From an uncultured Verrucomicrobiota bacterium (GTDB lineage Bacteria > Verrucomicrobiota > Verrucomicrobiia > Verrucomicrobiales > Verrucomicrobiaceae): a stretch of 64,000 nt of DNA. The stretch covers positions 21,661 through 85,660 of the forward strand of contig CAILZI010000051.1 of assembly GCA_903838675.1 (NCBI GenBank). Reading direction: 5' to 3'. The first letter of the stretch is position 1; every line of letters starts with the position of its first letter. The notes beneath the pieces are model-generated. The model saw nothing but the letters and a program-made list of their open reading frames with translations, did not search any database and was not told the DNA's origin. The translations under genes and the position numbers were made by a program. Positions 12,105 through 21,400 of this stretch are shown in pieces.

Positions 12105-12121
12105 CTGTTCCTGTGGAACAG
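12105..12121 (+). terminator. Short hairpin after the DUF3828-like gene
   Basis: CTGTTCC (12105-12111) pairs with GGAACAG (12115-12121) around a 3-nt loop, three bases after the stop codon. No U-tract follows, so it is at best a weak or factor-dependent terminator, or an mRNA 3'-end stabiliser. Confidence 0.35.
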
Positions 12122-12187
12122 TTGAGCGCGTCACAACGGCAAGCCGCATGAGGCCACCGTGTGATGTGGGCGATGCGGAACTGTAAA

Positions 12188-12204
12188 TTGTTGCACAGCA
12201 ACAA
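12188..12204 (-). terminator. Short hairpin after the EF-hand gene
   Basis: TTGTTGC (12188-12194) pairs with GCAACAA (12198-12204) around a 3-nt loop, just past the stop codon of the minus-strand EF-hand gene. On the minus strand it is followed by ATTTACAG, an imperfect T-rich tail, so termination is only a possibility. Confidence 0.3.
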
Positions 12205-12209
12205 AGCTA

Positions 12210-12698
12210 CTATTTTTCTTTGGGCGCTTCTGGCGGACGGCGGAACTTGCTGCCGCCCTCCGAGTTGGTGCCGCCTGGGGCTGGGGCTCCCGTACCGGGG
12301 GCACCGCCAGCTTTGCCCCTGCGCTCCTGCATGGCCTTCTTCGCCGCTTCTTTTTCTTCGGGATCAAGGACGCCGTTCTTGTTCGCATCAAATTTTTGCA
12401 GGAGCATTTCCTGTATCTGGCCGCCGCCTTTTGCGGGTCCCCCTTTGGCACCGGGGGCTCCACCTTTCGGGCCAGGTGCTCCGCCCTTCGGACCGCCACC
12501 CTTGCGCTCCTGGATGGCCTTCATCATGGTTTCTTTTTCGTTGGGGTCCAGGACGCCGTTTTTGTTGGCGTCAAACTTCTGCAGCATAGGTCCAGCAGCC
12601 GCACCTCCGGCACCAGGGCGTTGTTTGGGGGCGTCTGCGGCATGGGTCAGAGAAATACTGACCGTGAGGGCAAGCAGGAGGGTTGGCAGGAGTTTCAT
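12210..12698 (-). CDS. Secreted two-EF-hand protein with Gly/Pro/Lys-rich linker
   Basis: A 162-residue exported protein (signal peptide MKLLPTLLLALTVSISLTHA). It carries two nearly identical EF-hand modules: DANKNGVLDPNE at residues 43-54 and DANKNGVLDPEE at 104-115, each with the Asp1, Asn3, Asn5, Asp9 and Glu12 positions expected for Ca2+ binding, and each followed by a basic helix (KAIQERKGG, KAMQERRGK). Between them is a repetitive linker of GGAPGPKGG-type units; the tail is Gly/Pro-rich with RRPPEAPK. The ATG at 12698 is chosen because it starts the signal peptide; the open frame to 13004 runs through the RNase P RNA gene and is not coding. Function beyond likely calcium binding is unknown. 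Confidence 0.8.
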   Translation of the reverse strand: MKLLPTLLLALTVSISLTHAADAPKQRPGAGGAAAGPMLQKFDANKNGVLDPNEKETMMKAIQERKGGGPKGGAPGPKGGAPGAKGGPAKGGGQIQEMLLQKFDANKNGVLDPEEKEAAKKAMQERRGKAGGAPGTGAPAPGGTNSEGGSKFRRPPEAPKEK

Positions 12699-12774
12699 GG
12701 CATTGGCGGGGTCAGCCGGTTTAACACTCGCGGTGGGGACAAAGTTGCAGGCATTCTTTCCGCGCAGCCTTGGC

Positions 12775-12803
12775 TTGCCCTTTTGGCTGATGCCCGTTAC
12801 TCT
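12775..12803 (+). promoter_or_regulatory. Predicted sigma-70-type promoter of rnpB
   Basis: TTGCCC (12775-12780) and TACTCT (12798-12803) are separated by 17 bp, and the RNase P RNA begins 4-7 bp downstream. Spacing and position fit a housekeeping promoter; it lies between the divergent EF-hand gene and rnpB. Confidence 0.55.
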
Positions 12804-12806
12804 CTT

Positions 12807-13234
12807 GGCGGGTCGGCCGGAGTGATCGCTGGTGTTGCTGCTGCAAGGCGGGGATGCCAGAGGAAAGTCCGGACACCACAAGGCAGCATGCCACGTGAAA
12901 GCGTGGGGGCTGCGGTGCAAGCCGCAGTCACAGACAGTATCACAGAAAACAAACCGCCTGCGCGCAAGCGTGGGTAAGGGTGAAACGGCGGGGTAAGAGC
13001 CCACCGCCCCAACCGCGAGGAAGGGGGCACGACAAACCTCATGCGGTGCAAGACAGAACAGGAGAAAGGCCCGCCTGGCCGCAAGTCCCGCAAGGGATGG
13101 ATACCTCCGGGTAATAGTCGCTCCACTGCGAAAGCAGGGGCAGGCTGAGTGATCAGCCTGACAGATAAATGATCACAGCCAGGTGCCGAAGGGCATCGGG
13201 GACACAGAATCCGGCTTATGAGGGTCGATCCACA
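12807..13234 (+). ncRNA. rnpB: RNase P RNA, bacterial type A
   Basis: The catalytic RNA of RNase P, which matures tRNA 5' ends. The universally conserved GAGGAAAGTCCGGAC is at 12860-12874 and the conserved 3' segment ACAGAATCCGGCTTATG is at 13204-13220. The terminal helix P1 closes perfectly with wobbles: GGGTCGGCC (12810-12818) against GGTCGATCC (13223-13231). The internal segment GGGGTAAGAGCCCACCG is also typical. About 425 nt is a normal length for type A. Exact ends are inferred from P1. A stem-loop follows directly at 13237. Confidence 0.95.
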
Positions 13235-13236
13235 AT

Positions 13237-13266
13237 GAAGGCGTCGGGAGAAATCCCGGCGCCTTC
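13237..13266 (+). terminator. Strong stem-loop after rnpB
   Basis: GAAGGCGTCGGGA (13237-13249) pairs with TCCCGGCGCCTTC (13254-13266) over 13 bp with one G-U pair, closed by a GAAA tetraloop, six bases after the P1 helix of RNase P RNA. There is no U-tract downstream (GCCACCCC), so it may be a 3'-end processing or stability element rather than a classic intrinsic terminator. Confidence 0.6.
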
Positions 13267-13371
13267 GCCACCCCTGGTAAACTGGCTGTGCTTACTCATC
13301 AGGCAGCATATTCTCGGGCTTGCTCAGGGGTGTGCGGCGCTGTGGCCAGCTTGTTATTTAGGGCAGGTGGC

Positions 13372-13380
13372 AAGGAAGGA
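13372..13380 (+). promoter_or_regulatory. Shine-Dalgarno site deciding the sigma factor start
   Basis: AAGGAAGGA lies 6 nt before the ATG at 13387. It is one of the few strong ribosome-binding sites in the window and supports 13387 over the in-frame upstream start at 13288. Confidence 0.6.
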
Positions 13381-13386
13381 TCTCAA

Positions 13387-13959
13387 ATGATCAAGGCTGA
13401 CATGTCGAGTTTTTGGCGCGCTCTGCGTAGTCTTGGAAAGATCATGCTGCCGCCAGAAAAAATCGCCTCCATCCTGCTCGCAGAGCGTTTGCCGCTCACG
13501 GCATTCATCGCCAGCGTGACACGGGATTTCCACCTCGCGGAAGACGTGTTTCAGGAAGTCTGTGTCAAGGCCGTGGGCCGCGCGGCGGAGTTTGAAACGG
13601 AGACTCATGTGGTGAACTGGGCACGACTGGCCGGGAAGAACCGCGCCATCGACATCCTGCGCGCACGCGATGGCAGGTATGTGGGACTGAGCGATGAAAT
13701 GCTGGAGGTTCTCGCCCAGGAGTGGCCGCAGCCCTCCCATGCCGACGCGATGCAGGAGGCGCTGGGGCACTGCATCGATCAGATGACTCCCAACAACCGC
13801 GAACTGCTCCGCCTGCGTTACTTTGAGCGGCGCAACTGCACCGACGTGGCCGCCATCATGGGGCGCAAGATCGAGGCCGTCTATCAAGCCCTCGCGCGTC
13901 TGCACAAGAGCCTCGGTGACTGCGTTCGCGCACGCCTGCAAAACACTGCCATCTCATGA
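13387..13959 (+). CDS. RNA polymerase sigma-70 family (ECF-like) sigma factor
   Basis: A 190-residue protein with region 2 (LPLTAFIASVTRDFHLAEDVFQEVCVKAVGRA, then NWARLAGKNRAIDILRARD) and region 4 (CIDQMTPNNRELLRLRYFERRNCTDVAAIMGRKIEAVYQALARLHKSL, a helix-turn-helix for -35 recognition). This is the two-domain layout of ECF-type sigma factors. It overlaps the next gene by 4 bp (ATGA), which encodes a membrane protein resembling an anti-sigma factor; such pairs normally form a sigma/anti-sigma switch. The following one-directional genes for secreted enzymes are plausible targets or cotranscribed members, but no shared promoter motif was identified. Confidence 0.88.
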   Translation: MIKADMSSFWRALRSLGKIMLPPEKIASILLAERLPLTAFIASVTRDFHLAEDVFQEVCVKAVGRAAEFETETHVVNWARLAGKNRAIDILRARDGRYVGLSDEMLEVLAQEWPQPSHADAMQEALGHCIDQMTPNNRELLRLRYFERRNCTDVAAIMGRKIEAVYQALARLHKSLGDCVRARLQNTAIS

Positions 13960-14888
13960 ACGACACTGATTTTCTCGAACTGGCCATGCGGCATCAGGAC
14001 GGCACACTCTCCGCCGCTGAGATCTCCGCGTTCGAAGCCGCGATGCAGGCTGATCCCACGAAGCGCAAGCTTTTCACCGAGGCGCAGTTGCGCTCGATGG
14101 CGCTGCATGAGCGCTTTCGCCAGGAGGCTTTCCATCGTCATCTGCCTGAAAAGCAGCGAAGGGCATGGCACACAAACCCGGCTGCCGCCATGGCGGCAGG
14201 GCTGGTAAGCGGCCTCTTCTGCGCTTCCTTGGTTTGGGCCGTTGCAGCACCGATAGTGACCTCGGAGCGGCTGCATGCCCTGGTGGATGGCGGTTTTGAA
14301 TACAGCCAAGTGGAGGCAGGCTTCCCGGCAAGAATCGGCGTGTGGAGCGGTGACGCGGTGGAAATCTCCGCCGGAGATGCTGGACATGGGGGGCGGCAAC
14401 TGCGCTTCATCAGCCCGCAGCCAGATGCCGCCAATCCCAACGGCAGAGCGATCTCGTGTGATGTGTTCCAGCTTGTAGATCTGCGTCCGCTGCAAGCTGC
14501 ACAGAGCAAGGATGGAGATGCTGTGCTGGAACTTTCTGCCAGCTTTCTGGATGCGCGGCCACTGAACACCCGCCCTTCTGTGACGTGTTTCTGCAAAATC
14601 TATGTCTTCAAAGGAGACCCCACCAAGCTGCGCGAGACCTGGCCGCTCAATATTACCGACGCAGTGGCCAGCGGGATTGCGGAAGTGACCACCCTTGGCG
14701 GCCACACGGCGGCGTGGAAAAGAGTCACGGCAAAGTGCCTGGTCAGTGCGGAGGCAGATTTTGCCGTCATCCAGCTCGCGGCACTGCCAAACCTGCGTCC
14801 GTCAAAACTTACATCCATCTATGCGGATGACGTCCAACTCACGCTTCGCACCCCGCCGAGCCTGCCCGTGCGCATCGTCGTCCGTTGA
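13956..14888 (+). CDS. Membrane anti-sigma-like protein with extracytoplasmic domain
   Basis: A 310-residue protein translationally coupled to the sigma gene by a 4-bp ATGA overlap. The N-terminal cytoplasmic part (MNDTDFLELAMRHQDGTLSAAEISAFEAAM) resembles the zinc-less N-terminal helices of anti-sigma/FecR-type regulators. A single membrane span (AAAMAAGLVSGLFCASLVWAVAAPIV, about residues 70-95) is followed by an extracytoplasmic beta-rich domain (DGGFEYSQVEAGFPARIGVWSGDAVEISAGDAG), which resembles a carbohydrate-binding-like jelly-roll. I infer that it holds the sigma factor at the membrane and senses an extracytoplasmic signal; the family assignment is by context and topology, not by a firm motif. 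Confidence 0.7.
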   Translation: MNDTDFLELAMRHQDGTLSAAEISAFEAAMQADPTKRKLFTEAQLRSMALHERFRQEAFHRHLPEKQRRAWHTNPAAAMAAGLVSGLFCASLVWAVAAPIVTSERLHALVDGGFEYSQVEAGFPARIGVWSGDAVEISAGDAGHGGRQLRFISPQPDAANPNGRAISCDVFQLVDLRPLQAAQSKDGDAVLELSASFLDARPLNTRPSVTCFCKIYVFKGDPTKLRETWPLNITDAVASGIAEVTTLGGHTAAWKRVTAKCLVSAEADFAVIQLAALPNLRPSKLTSIYADDVQLTLRTPPSLPVRIVVR

Positions 14889-14900
14889 TTTTCACAACCT

Positions 14901-15737
14901 ATGAAAAAACTACACATCCTACTACTTGCTGCCACATTTGTCGCATTCTCGGGTCAAGCACTCGATTATCCGCACATCACGGTAGAACCTCAAAAGTCAG
15001 GCTGGCCGCTGACGGTGGAAGAGAGATCGTATGTATTAAAGCCAGAGTTTGAGCGTCGTCCGGGATCGGAATCCATGAAGCATTTGCCGCCGATGTGGCC
15101 CGTCGTGCCAAGCGCGGGCTTCTTCGGCGGCGATGCGTGGCTGAAGCTGCATGAGGCCCATGTAAAGACTGTGCAGGCCAGCCAGGGGGCGGTCGATGTG
15201 CTGCTCGTCGGTGATAGCATCACCATCCAGTGGGGTGATTCCTGGAAGAAGCACTTCCCCGATCTCAAGGCCGTCAACATCGGCATCGGTGGTGACAAGA
15301 CGCAGAACGTACTCTGGCGGCTCGATCACGGCGGTGTCGAAGGTTTGCGGCCGACGTCCATCGTGCTCATGATCGGCAACAACAACATGTTCTTCACGCC
15401 CGAGACTGGCATTGAGGCTGCCGCCAAAGGCATCGAGATGTGCCTGAAGAACCTGCGCGAAAAATTCCCCGCCGCCGCCATCATCGTGGCAAAGATCCTA
15501 CCTGCTCACGCTCCGGGCAATCGCTTCTACGAAGACATCAAGAAGACCAACGCCGCGCTCGATCCGCTGAAACTCGACAGCGATCCCAAGGTGAAAGTGC
15601 TTGATCTGTGGAGCGATTTCACCCATGCCGACGGCACCTTGAAGCCGGAGCTTTTCACGCCGGACAACGTCCACCTCTCTCCTGCAGGCTACGGCGTCTA
15701 TGCCGGGCGCTTGCAGCCGTTGCTCGGGGGGCGCTGA
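14901..15737 (+). CDS. Secreted SGNH/GDSL-family hydrolase
   Basis: A 278-residue exported enzyme with signal peptide MKKLHILLLAATFVAFSGQA. The GDSL-type block I is VDVLLVGDSITIQW (Ser106 nucleophile), block II Gly is in NIGIGGDKTQNVLWRL, block III is VLMIGNNNMF with the oxyanion Asn, and block V is DNVHLSPAGY with the catalytic Asp/His. This pattern is close to the platelet-activating-factor acetylhydrolase-like (GDSL) group, which removes acyl or acetyl esters. In a glycan-degrading context it may be a carbohydrate esterase. It starts 12 bp after the anti-sigma-like gene, suggesting one operon. Confidence 0.9.
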   Translation: MKKLHILLLAATFVAFSGQALDYPHITVEPQKSGWPLTVEERSYVLKPEFERRPGSESMKHLPPMWPVVPSAGFFGGDAWLKLHEAHVKTVQASQGAVDVLLVGDSITIQWGDSWKKHFPDLKAVNIGIGGDKTQNVLWRLDHGGVEGLRPTSIVLMIGNNNMFFTPETGIEAAAKGIEMCLKNLREKFPAAAIIVAKILPAHAPGNRFYEDIKKTNAALDPLKLDSDPKVKVLDLWSDFTHADGTLKPELFTPDNVHLSPAGYGVYAGRLQPLLGGR

Positions 15738-15759
15738 AATCCTACGTATCCTTGCGGTC

Positions 15760-16971
15760 ATGACTTTTCGCTTGCTTCTCTGCATGGTCCTCACCTGCGC
15801 ACCCGAGATGGTGATGGGGGCGGTGGATCAATACCTGCTGCTCAATTACAGCACCAGCATCGACTCCCGGACTCAGGCCGCAGAGATGATGACCTATGTG
15901 CATGACAAATTTGGCGCAGCCAGCAAGGTCTCCTCATTGAAGGTCGGCGTGGCAATCATCTACACACCCAAGGAGCGCCTCGCCGAGCATGTGGTTCGCC
16001 TCAAGGCCGATCTCGATTTGGCGAAGCAACTCCAGGTGCCGGTGCTCATCCAGGTGGATACCGAGAACTGGTTGCCGGAGACGCTGCTCAACTGGTATGA
16101 CCCGCAGAAGCCTGGCTATGATCCCGCAAAGGTGGCTGATGTGGAATGGTATGGCTGGACTCCAGACACCGCCGTGAAGCTCTGTTGGCGCAACTGGGGC
16201 ACCATGGTGCGCGTTGGGCCGCATCCGAACCTGCTGAGTCCGCGTTTTCAAGCCTGGGAGCGCGGCATCTATGAAGCACTCGCACCCATTGTAGTGCAGT
16301 GGCTCAAGGATCTGCCCGCAGATCAGCAATGGCTTTTTGTCGGCTGGAAGTGTGGCTGGGAGACCACACCCAACAGCCAGTATGCGTACTTCAAAGACGG
16401 TAACAGCTACTACCAGCGCACGGAAAACCCCAAGTGGGTGGAGGCTGACAAACAAATCATCGGCTACAACGCCGCGAAGACCGCCGGCATTCAGACCAGC
16501 GGCGTGCTGGACTACCAGCACACGTATGACGTCTTCATGAAAATCATCGGCAGGCATCTCAGTTTCCTGGCATCTACGGCGCGTGCGCTTGGCCTGCCGC
16601 GCCAGAAACTCTTTGTGCATACGATCGTGCAGGGCGTGGACCGTTACAACATGGACTCCCAGTTCAACGCAGACAGCAATCCCTCCCCCTCATTCTACGG
16701 CAAGCCGACGAATTCGTTGCGCGACAACCCAAGCTTCATGCGCTGCCTCACCAAGGCCCGTGCAGATCTCGGCACCACAGGCTACGGCATCGGCGAGTTC
16801 AATCTCGGCACCAAAGACTACGACACCTGGCACGCGTGGTTCACCGAACGCCTTCTCCGCGATCCCGACTGCATCTTTCAGGCGCTCTACAACTATGACA
16901 CCATGAAGGGCAAAGCATCAGTCGAACAAGCCCTGCATGACGCCATGCTCTCCGCACCAAACAAGCGTTGA
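15760..16971 (+). CDS. Secreted protein of unknown function, possible TIM-barrel glycosidase-like fold
   Basis: A 403-residue protein with a signal peptide (MTFRLLLCMVLTCAPEMVMGAVDQ). I do not recognise a named family. The pattern of strand-helix units, with QVPVLIQVDTENWLPETLLNWY, KDLPADQQWLFVGWKCGWETT, QKLFVHTIVQGVDRYN and GYGIGEFNLGTKDYDTWHAW, resembles a (beta/alpha)8 barrel, and the acidic residues at strand ends (DTENW, GEFN) could be catalytic as in clan GH-A enzymes. That is inference only. The ATG at 15760 begins the signal peptide; the open frame upstream to 15700 overlaps the hydrolase gene. It is in line with the sigma/anti-sigma/hydrolase run. Confidence 0.6.
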   Translation: MTFRLLLCMVLTCAPEMVMGAVDQYLLLNYSTSIDSRTQAAEMMTYVHDKFGAASKVSSLKVGVAIIYTPKERLAEHVVRLKADLDLAKQLQVPVLIQVDTENWLPETLLNWYDPQKPGYDPAKVADVEWYGWTPDTAVKLCWRNWGTMVRVGPHPNLLSPRFQAWERGIYEALAPIVVQWLKDLPADQQWLFVGWKCGWETTPNSQYAYFKDGNSYYQRTENPKWVEADKQIIGYNAAKTAGIQTSGVLDYQHTYDVFMKIIGRHLSFLASTARALGLPRQKLFVHTIVQGVDRYNMDSQFNADSNPSPSFYGKPTNSLRDNPSFMRCLTKARADLGTTGYGIGEFNLGTKDYDTWHAWFTERLLRDPDCIFQALYNYDTMKGKASVEQALHDAMLSAPNKR

Positions 16972-17125
16972 GGTGCGAAGCGGTTGATTCTGCTAGCATA
17001 GATAATCACGCGCTGCGTTCATTCCGTTCTGTCCGCACTTGCGGCATAAAGATAAGGAAAAACGGGCTGCTTTGTCCCCATTCCTCTGTTCAAACTGTTC
17101 CTTGTTCTCCGTATACCTTTCCCCC

Positions 17126-18400
17126 ATGAAAACCCGCCGCCACTTTCTACGCAGCACGTCCGCATTGATCACGCTGCCCGCGCTCGAATCCATCGGCTTC
17201 AAAGCTTTTGCGTCTGCAAAGACCGTCACTGCGCCGAAGCGCATGATCTTCCTCGGCTTCGGCTGGGGCGTGACGAATGAGACGTGGTTCCCCGATGTGA
17301 AGAAGACCGGCACTGCATGGGAGCTGTCCGAGGGGCTCAAGCCGCTGGCGAGGCACCAGAAAGACATCACCGTGGTGCAGGGCTGCTCCAACAAGTACGC
17401 CAACGAAGCGCACTGGGGCAGCACCTTCTGGCTCACCGGCGCAAACCGCTATGCGGAACCGGGGCAGAGCTTTCACAACAGCGTCAGCGCTGATCAGGTT
17501 GCGGCGGCGCATCTGGGCAAAGACACGCGCTATGCCTCCCTCCAGCTCAACTCGCCCGACGTGGCAAACTCCGGGCATGGTCCCGGTTTGTCGATGGCGT
17601 GGGATGTGCGCGGCAAGCCGATGGCGGGCCTGGAAAATCCCGTCGCGGCATTTCATCGTCTCTTTTCCAATGACACCACGCCGCTGAGCGAGCGCCAGGC
17701 CATGCTGGCGCAGAAGCGCAGCGTGCTAGATGCGGTGCGGGAGGATGCCAGGCGCGTGCAGGTGGGCCTCACCAAGACCGACATCGACAAGCTTGACGAA
17801 TACTACCAAAGCATTCGCGACATCGAGGTGCGCCTCGGCAAAGACGAGCAATGGCTCAGCGTGCCGAAGATCAAGCCCCCGATCACTGAGCCAAAGGAAG
17901 GCCTCGCGGGTAAAGAAGAAATTCAGGTGATGTATGACCTCATCGTCGCCGCACTGCAGACGGACAGCACGCGCGTGCTCACGTATCGTCAGCCCGTGGG
18001 CACGCTGTTGCAGAGCCTCGCCATCAAAGTCGCGCCCCACGATATGAGCCACTACACCACCGGCGACCGCATGGCCGCCTCACAGAAGCGCGACACAACG
18101 CAGAGCGAGTTGCTCGCAGGGCTGATCGACAAGCTGAAGGCCACGAAGGAAGCCGATGGCCACAGCCTCTTTGACCACACCTGCCTCGCCTATGGCAGTA
18201 ACATCCGCTCTGTCCACTTCCTGGACAACTGTCCCACGCTACTCACTGGCGGCGCGGCGAACATCAAGCTCGGCCACCACCTCGTGCTGCCGAAGGATAC
18301 CCCGCTCGCCAACGTGTGGCTCACGCTGCTGAATGGAATGGGTGTCGATGCGGAGCGCCATGGCGACAGCTCGGGCGTGGTGAAGCCACTCATCGCTTAA
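17126..18400 (+). CDS. DUF1552 family protein (cassette 1)
   Basis: A 424-residue DUF1552 protein. The N-terminus TRRHFLRSTSALITLPALES is a twin-arginine-type export signal. Conserved DUF1552 segments include MIFLGFGWGVTNETWFP, EGLKPLARHQKDITVVQG, FHNSVSADQVAAAHLG, YYQSIRDIEVRLGKDEQW, and LLAGLIDKLKATKEADG with FDHTCLAYGSNI. The family is distantly related to DUF1501 sulfatase-like proteins; its activity is not established. The ATG at 17126 starts the Tat signal. It is 18 bp upstream of the giant DUF1592 gene, so the two are almost surely cotranscribed. It is clearly related to the DUF1552 protein at 60499-61797, more than to the one at 50110. Confidence 0.93.
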   Translation: MKTRRHFLRSTSALITLPALESIGFKAFASAKTVTAPKRMIFLGFGWGVTNETWFPDVKKTGTAWELSEGLKPLARHQKDITVVQGCSNKYANEAHWGSTFWLTGANRYAEPGQSFHNSVSADQVAAAHLGKDTRYASLQLNSPDVANSGHGPGLSMAWDVRGKPMAGLENPVAAFHRLFSNDTTPLSERQAMLAQKRSVLDAVREDARRVQVGLTKTDIDKLDEYYQSIRDIEVRLGKDEQWLSVPKIKPPITEPKEGLAGKEEIQVMYDLIVAALQTDSTRVLTYRQPVGTLLQSLAIKVAPHDMSHYTTGDRMAASQKRDTTQSELLAGLIDKLKATKEADGHSLFDHTCLAYGSNIRSVHFLDNCPTLLTGGAANIKLGHHLVLPKDTPLANVWLTLLNGMGVDAERHGDSSGVVKPLIA

Positions 18401-18418
18401 CTCATCACTGCTGCCCTG

Positions 18419-21400
18419 ATGAAGCGATCCTTCGCCACACTCGTGTTGTCATTGCTTGGTGCGCTGCCGTCTCACGCCGCCGAAGCACCCCACGCTGAGC
18501 TTGACTCCAAACACCGCGCCTTCTTCAAAGACAACTGCCTCACCTGCCACAATGCCGAAAAGCAGAAAGGCAAGGTCCGGCTCGATAACATCTCCTTCAC
18601 CGTGGATTCGGTTGAGCGGGCTGATCTCTGGCAGAAGGTGCTCAACTCCATCAACTCGGGAGACATGCCGCCCGAGGACGAGAAGCAACCGGAGCCCGGC
18701 GCAAAGACCGACTTCCTTGACGATCTCTCCCGCACGCTGGTGACCGCGCGCGGGCGCTTGAGCGACTCCGGCGGAAACATCGCCATGCGCCGCCTGAACC
18801 GGCGGGAGTACAAAAACACCATCCGCGACCTGCTCGGTGTGGACATCAATGTGCATGAGCTGCCGGCAGATGGCGGCGCGGGAACATTTGATACGGTGGG
18901 TTCGTCGCTCTTCATGTCATCCGACCAGTTCGAGCAGTACCTCGCGCTCGGGCGTCAGGCGCTGGACGAGCATTTCGCGCGGTACGTTGCACCCTCCGCT
19001 GCAAAGCCACGACGCATGCATGTGGAGGCCGAGGAGAAGAATGCCAAAATCGCCAAGTCGTTCGCGGATCGCACGGACGCACATGATCGCTATGTGAAGT
19101 GGACTGCCGCAGTGGAGGCAGCTGCGCAGAAGCCCGAAAATGCAGCCATCGTCACGCAGATCCGTGCGGAGAAGAAGGGGGATGAACGACATTTTTATTC
19201 ACAATGGCAGCGCATTAGAGGCGCGCCTGCGCCAAAGGACTTTGGTTTTGTGGATGAGATCAATGCCGATGAACAAGGCCGCAGGAACTGGGTGCACTGC
19301 GTGCCGTATCAGAAGGCCTACCTGGACCATCCTGCGACGAAGACCGGCACCTTTCTCACCATCGAGGATGTGTTTGTGAACCCCTACCAGCCCTTCCGCA
19401 TCTCCGGCGACTGGCCTGCGGGAGACTACGTCGTGCGTGTGCGCATCGCCGCCACGGGCAACACACCCGCAACTCGGCACTTCGTTGAGTTTGGCTCGCA
19501 GCACGACTCCGGTGTGCGCGCGGTGGCCAGTAGTCATCAGATCACCGGCACGATGGAAAAGCCGCAGGTGCTGGAGATTCCGCTGAAGTTCTCGCCCGCG
19601 AAAGGCCACGGCTTTTTCTTCCAGGAAAAGGGCAGCTATGAGTCGGAAGATCTCGCGCACCGAATCTTTGCCGAGGCCAAACAGCGCAACGGCATCGGCC
19701 CGGAGTTCGCACTGTGGATAGACTGGATCGAAGTCGTCAGTGCAGCGGATGCAAGACCGGCAGCCCAACCGCAGATCTTCAAAACACGAACGGAGGCCGA
19801 GGTGATGGCCAATCGCCAGATGGACGGCTTGTTTAAAAAGACCCTGGAGCAGCACCAAAACCATGCGCGCTGGGCTGCGGCCGTGGATGCAGCCGCAGCA
19901 CGCCCCGAGAATGTGAAGATCGCCGCCGAGCTGCACGAGAAAGCGAAGAAGCCGCGTCCCGCATCGGGAGTGCCGTTTGCATCACCGCTGTTCTTTTACC
20001 TGGACTGGGAGCAGATCCAAGGCGCGCCTTCGCCGGTGGGCTTTGGTTTCAAAGATGCGCAGCAGGCCTTTGTCGAAGAGAACCTCTACAACCATTTCTT
20101 TCCCTACTACGAGGACTACCAGAAGCTGCCCGCGCGCGACAAAGGAGCGTGGCTCATGTTTTATCTGGCCTATCGTGAGACCCATGTCGAGGCGGACAAA
20201 AAGTGGCCCGCTGGCAGATACACGCTGCGCATGAGGATCGCCGCAAACGAGGCCGCACCGCGCGAGCGCTGCTTCATCGAGATCGGTCAGCGCGGCGAAG
20301 ATGTGAACCAGTTCACCGTGCTGGGTGCGCATCAGGTCACCGGCACGCTCGCTCAGCCGCAGATCATCGAGACCACGGTGGACGTGAAGCCGGATGGCAA
20401 ACGCGAGTTTGCCGTGCGTGAACGACGCCCCAACTCGCGGCAGGCGGAGGTTCGTAGCTACCACGATGTATTTGAAAAGACTGGCCACGGTCCAGTGCCG
20501 GCGATTTGGATTGACTGGCTTGAGATTGATGGGCCAGTGGCGGATGCGCCAGCAGCGCCCGCTTTGACGAAAACCATCAAGGAGCGCCGCGAGGTGGAGC
20601 TGCACGCGAACGCAATGGTCGGCGGCACCTACAACGGCTACTTCAAAGGTGGAAATGAGGCAGCGAAGAAGTTCCTCGAAACGGGCAAGCCGCAGAAAGG
20701 CATCCCTGACGCGACTGAGGCAAAGTTTCGCGTGAAGGTCTTCGAGGAGCACGGCCCCTGCTTTGAGCGCTACCTGAACGACCCGCTTACCAAGACCGGG
20801 GCCTATCTGACGATCTACAACGTCCACACGGAGGAGGTCATCACGCTGCCGCCAGATCAGCCATCGGGCTGGCTGAAGACGAAGCACGAAGTGGAGAAGG
20901 CCGCGCCGGGCGACTACCTGCTGCGTTTCCGCATCGGCGCGGTGCAGGGCACGCCCAAAGAGCGGCACTTTGTCGCGCTCGGCAGCCGCAAGAACGGAGA
21001 CGAGGACTTCACGCTGATGCAGACTTTCCAGATCAACGCCAGCACGGAGGCACCGCAGATCATCGAAGTGCCCGTCAACATCAGCCCCGATGGCCCGCGC
21101 ACTTTTGTGCTGCGTGAGAAGCGCGATGTGAAGCTCGATTTTGACACCTACACCGCCGCGCGCAAGGAGACCAAAGTTGGCCCGCCATCCGCGCTGTGGA
21201 TCGACTGGGTGGAATGGGAAGGCCCGCTGCACAAAGCGGAGACGAAGAATGCCATTGAGCCCGTGCTTTTCGCCAAAACCGCCGGCCTCAACGACCACGA
21301 TCATGCACGCGCTGTATTGCAGGCATTTGCCCAGCGCGCCTTCCGTGCCAAGCAGCCCTCTGCTGCTTATCTGGACAAACTCACCGCACTCTATGACACG

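Noticed and set aside
12396..12977. 193-codon plus-strand frame
   Set aside because: Antisense to the EF-hand gene and then overlapping the 5' part of rnpB.
12699..13004. N-terminal extension of the EF-hand protein
   Set aside because: It would run through the promoter and 5' part of the RNase P RNA gene; the signal peptide starts at 12698.
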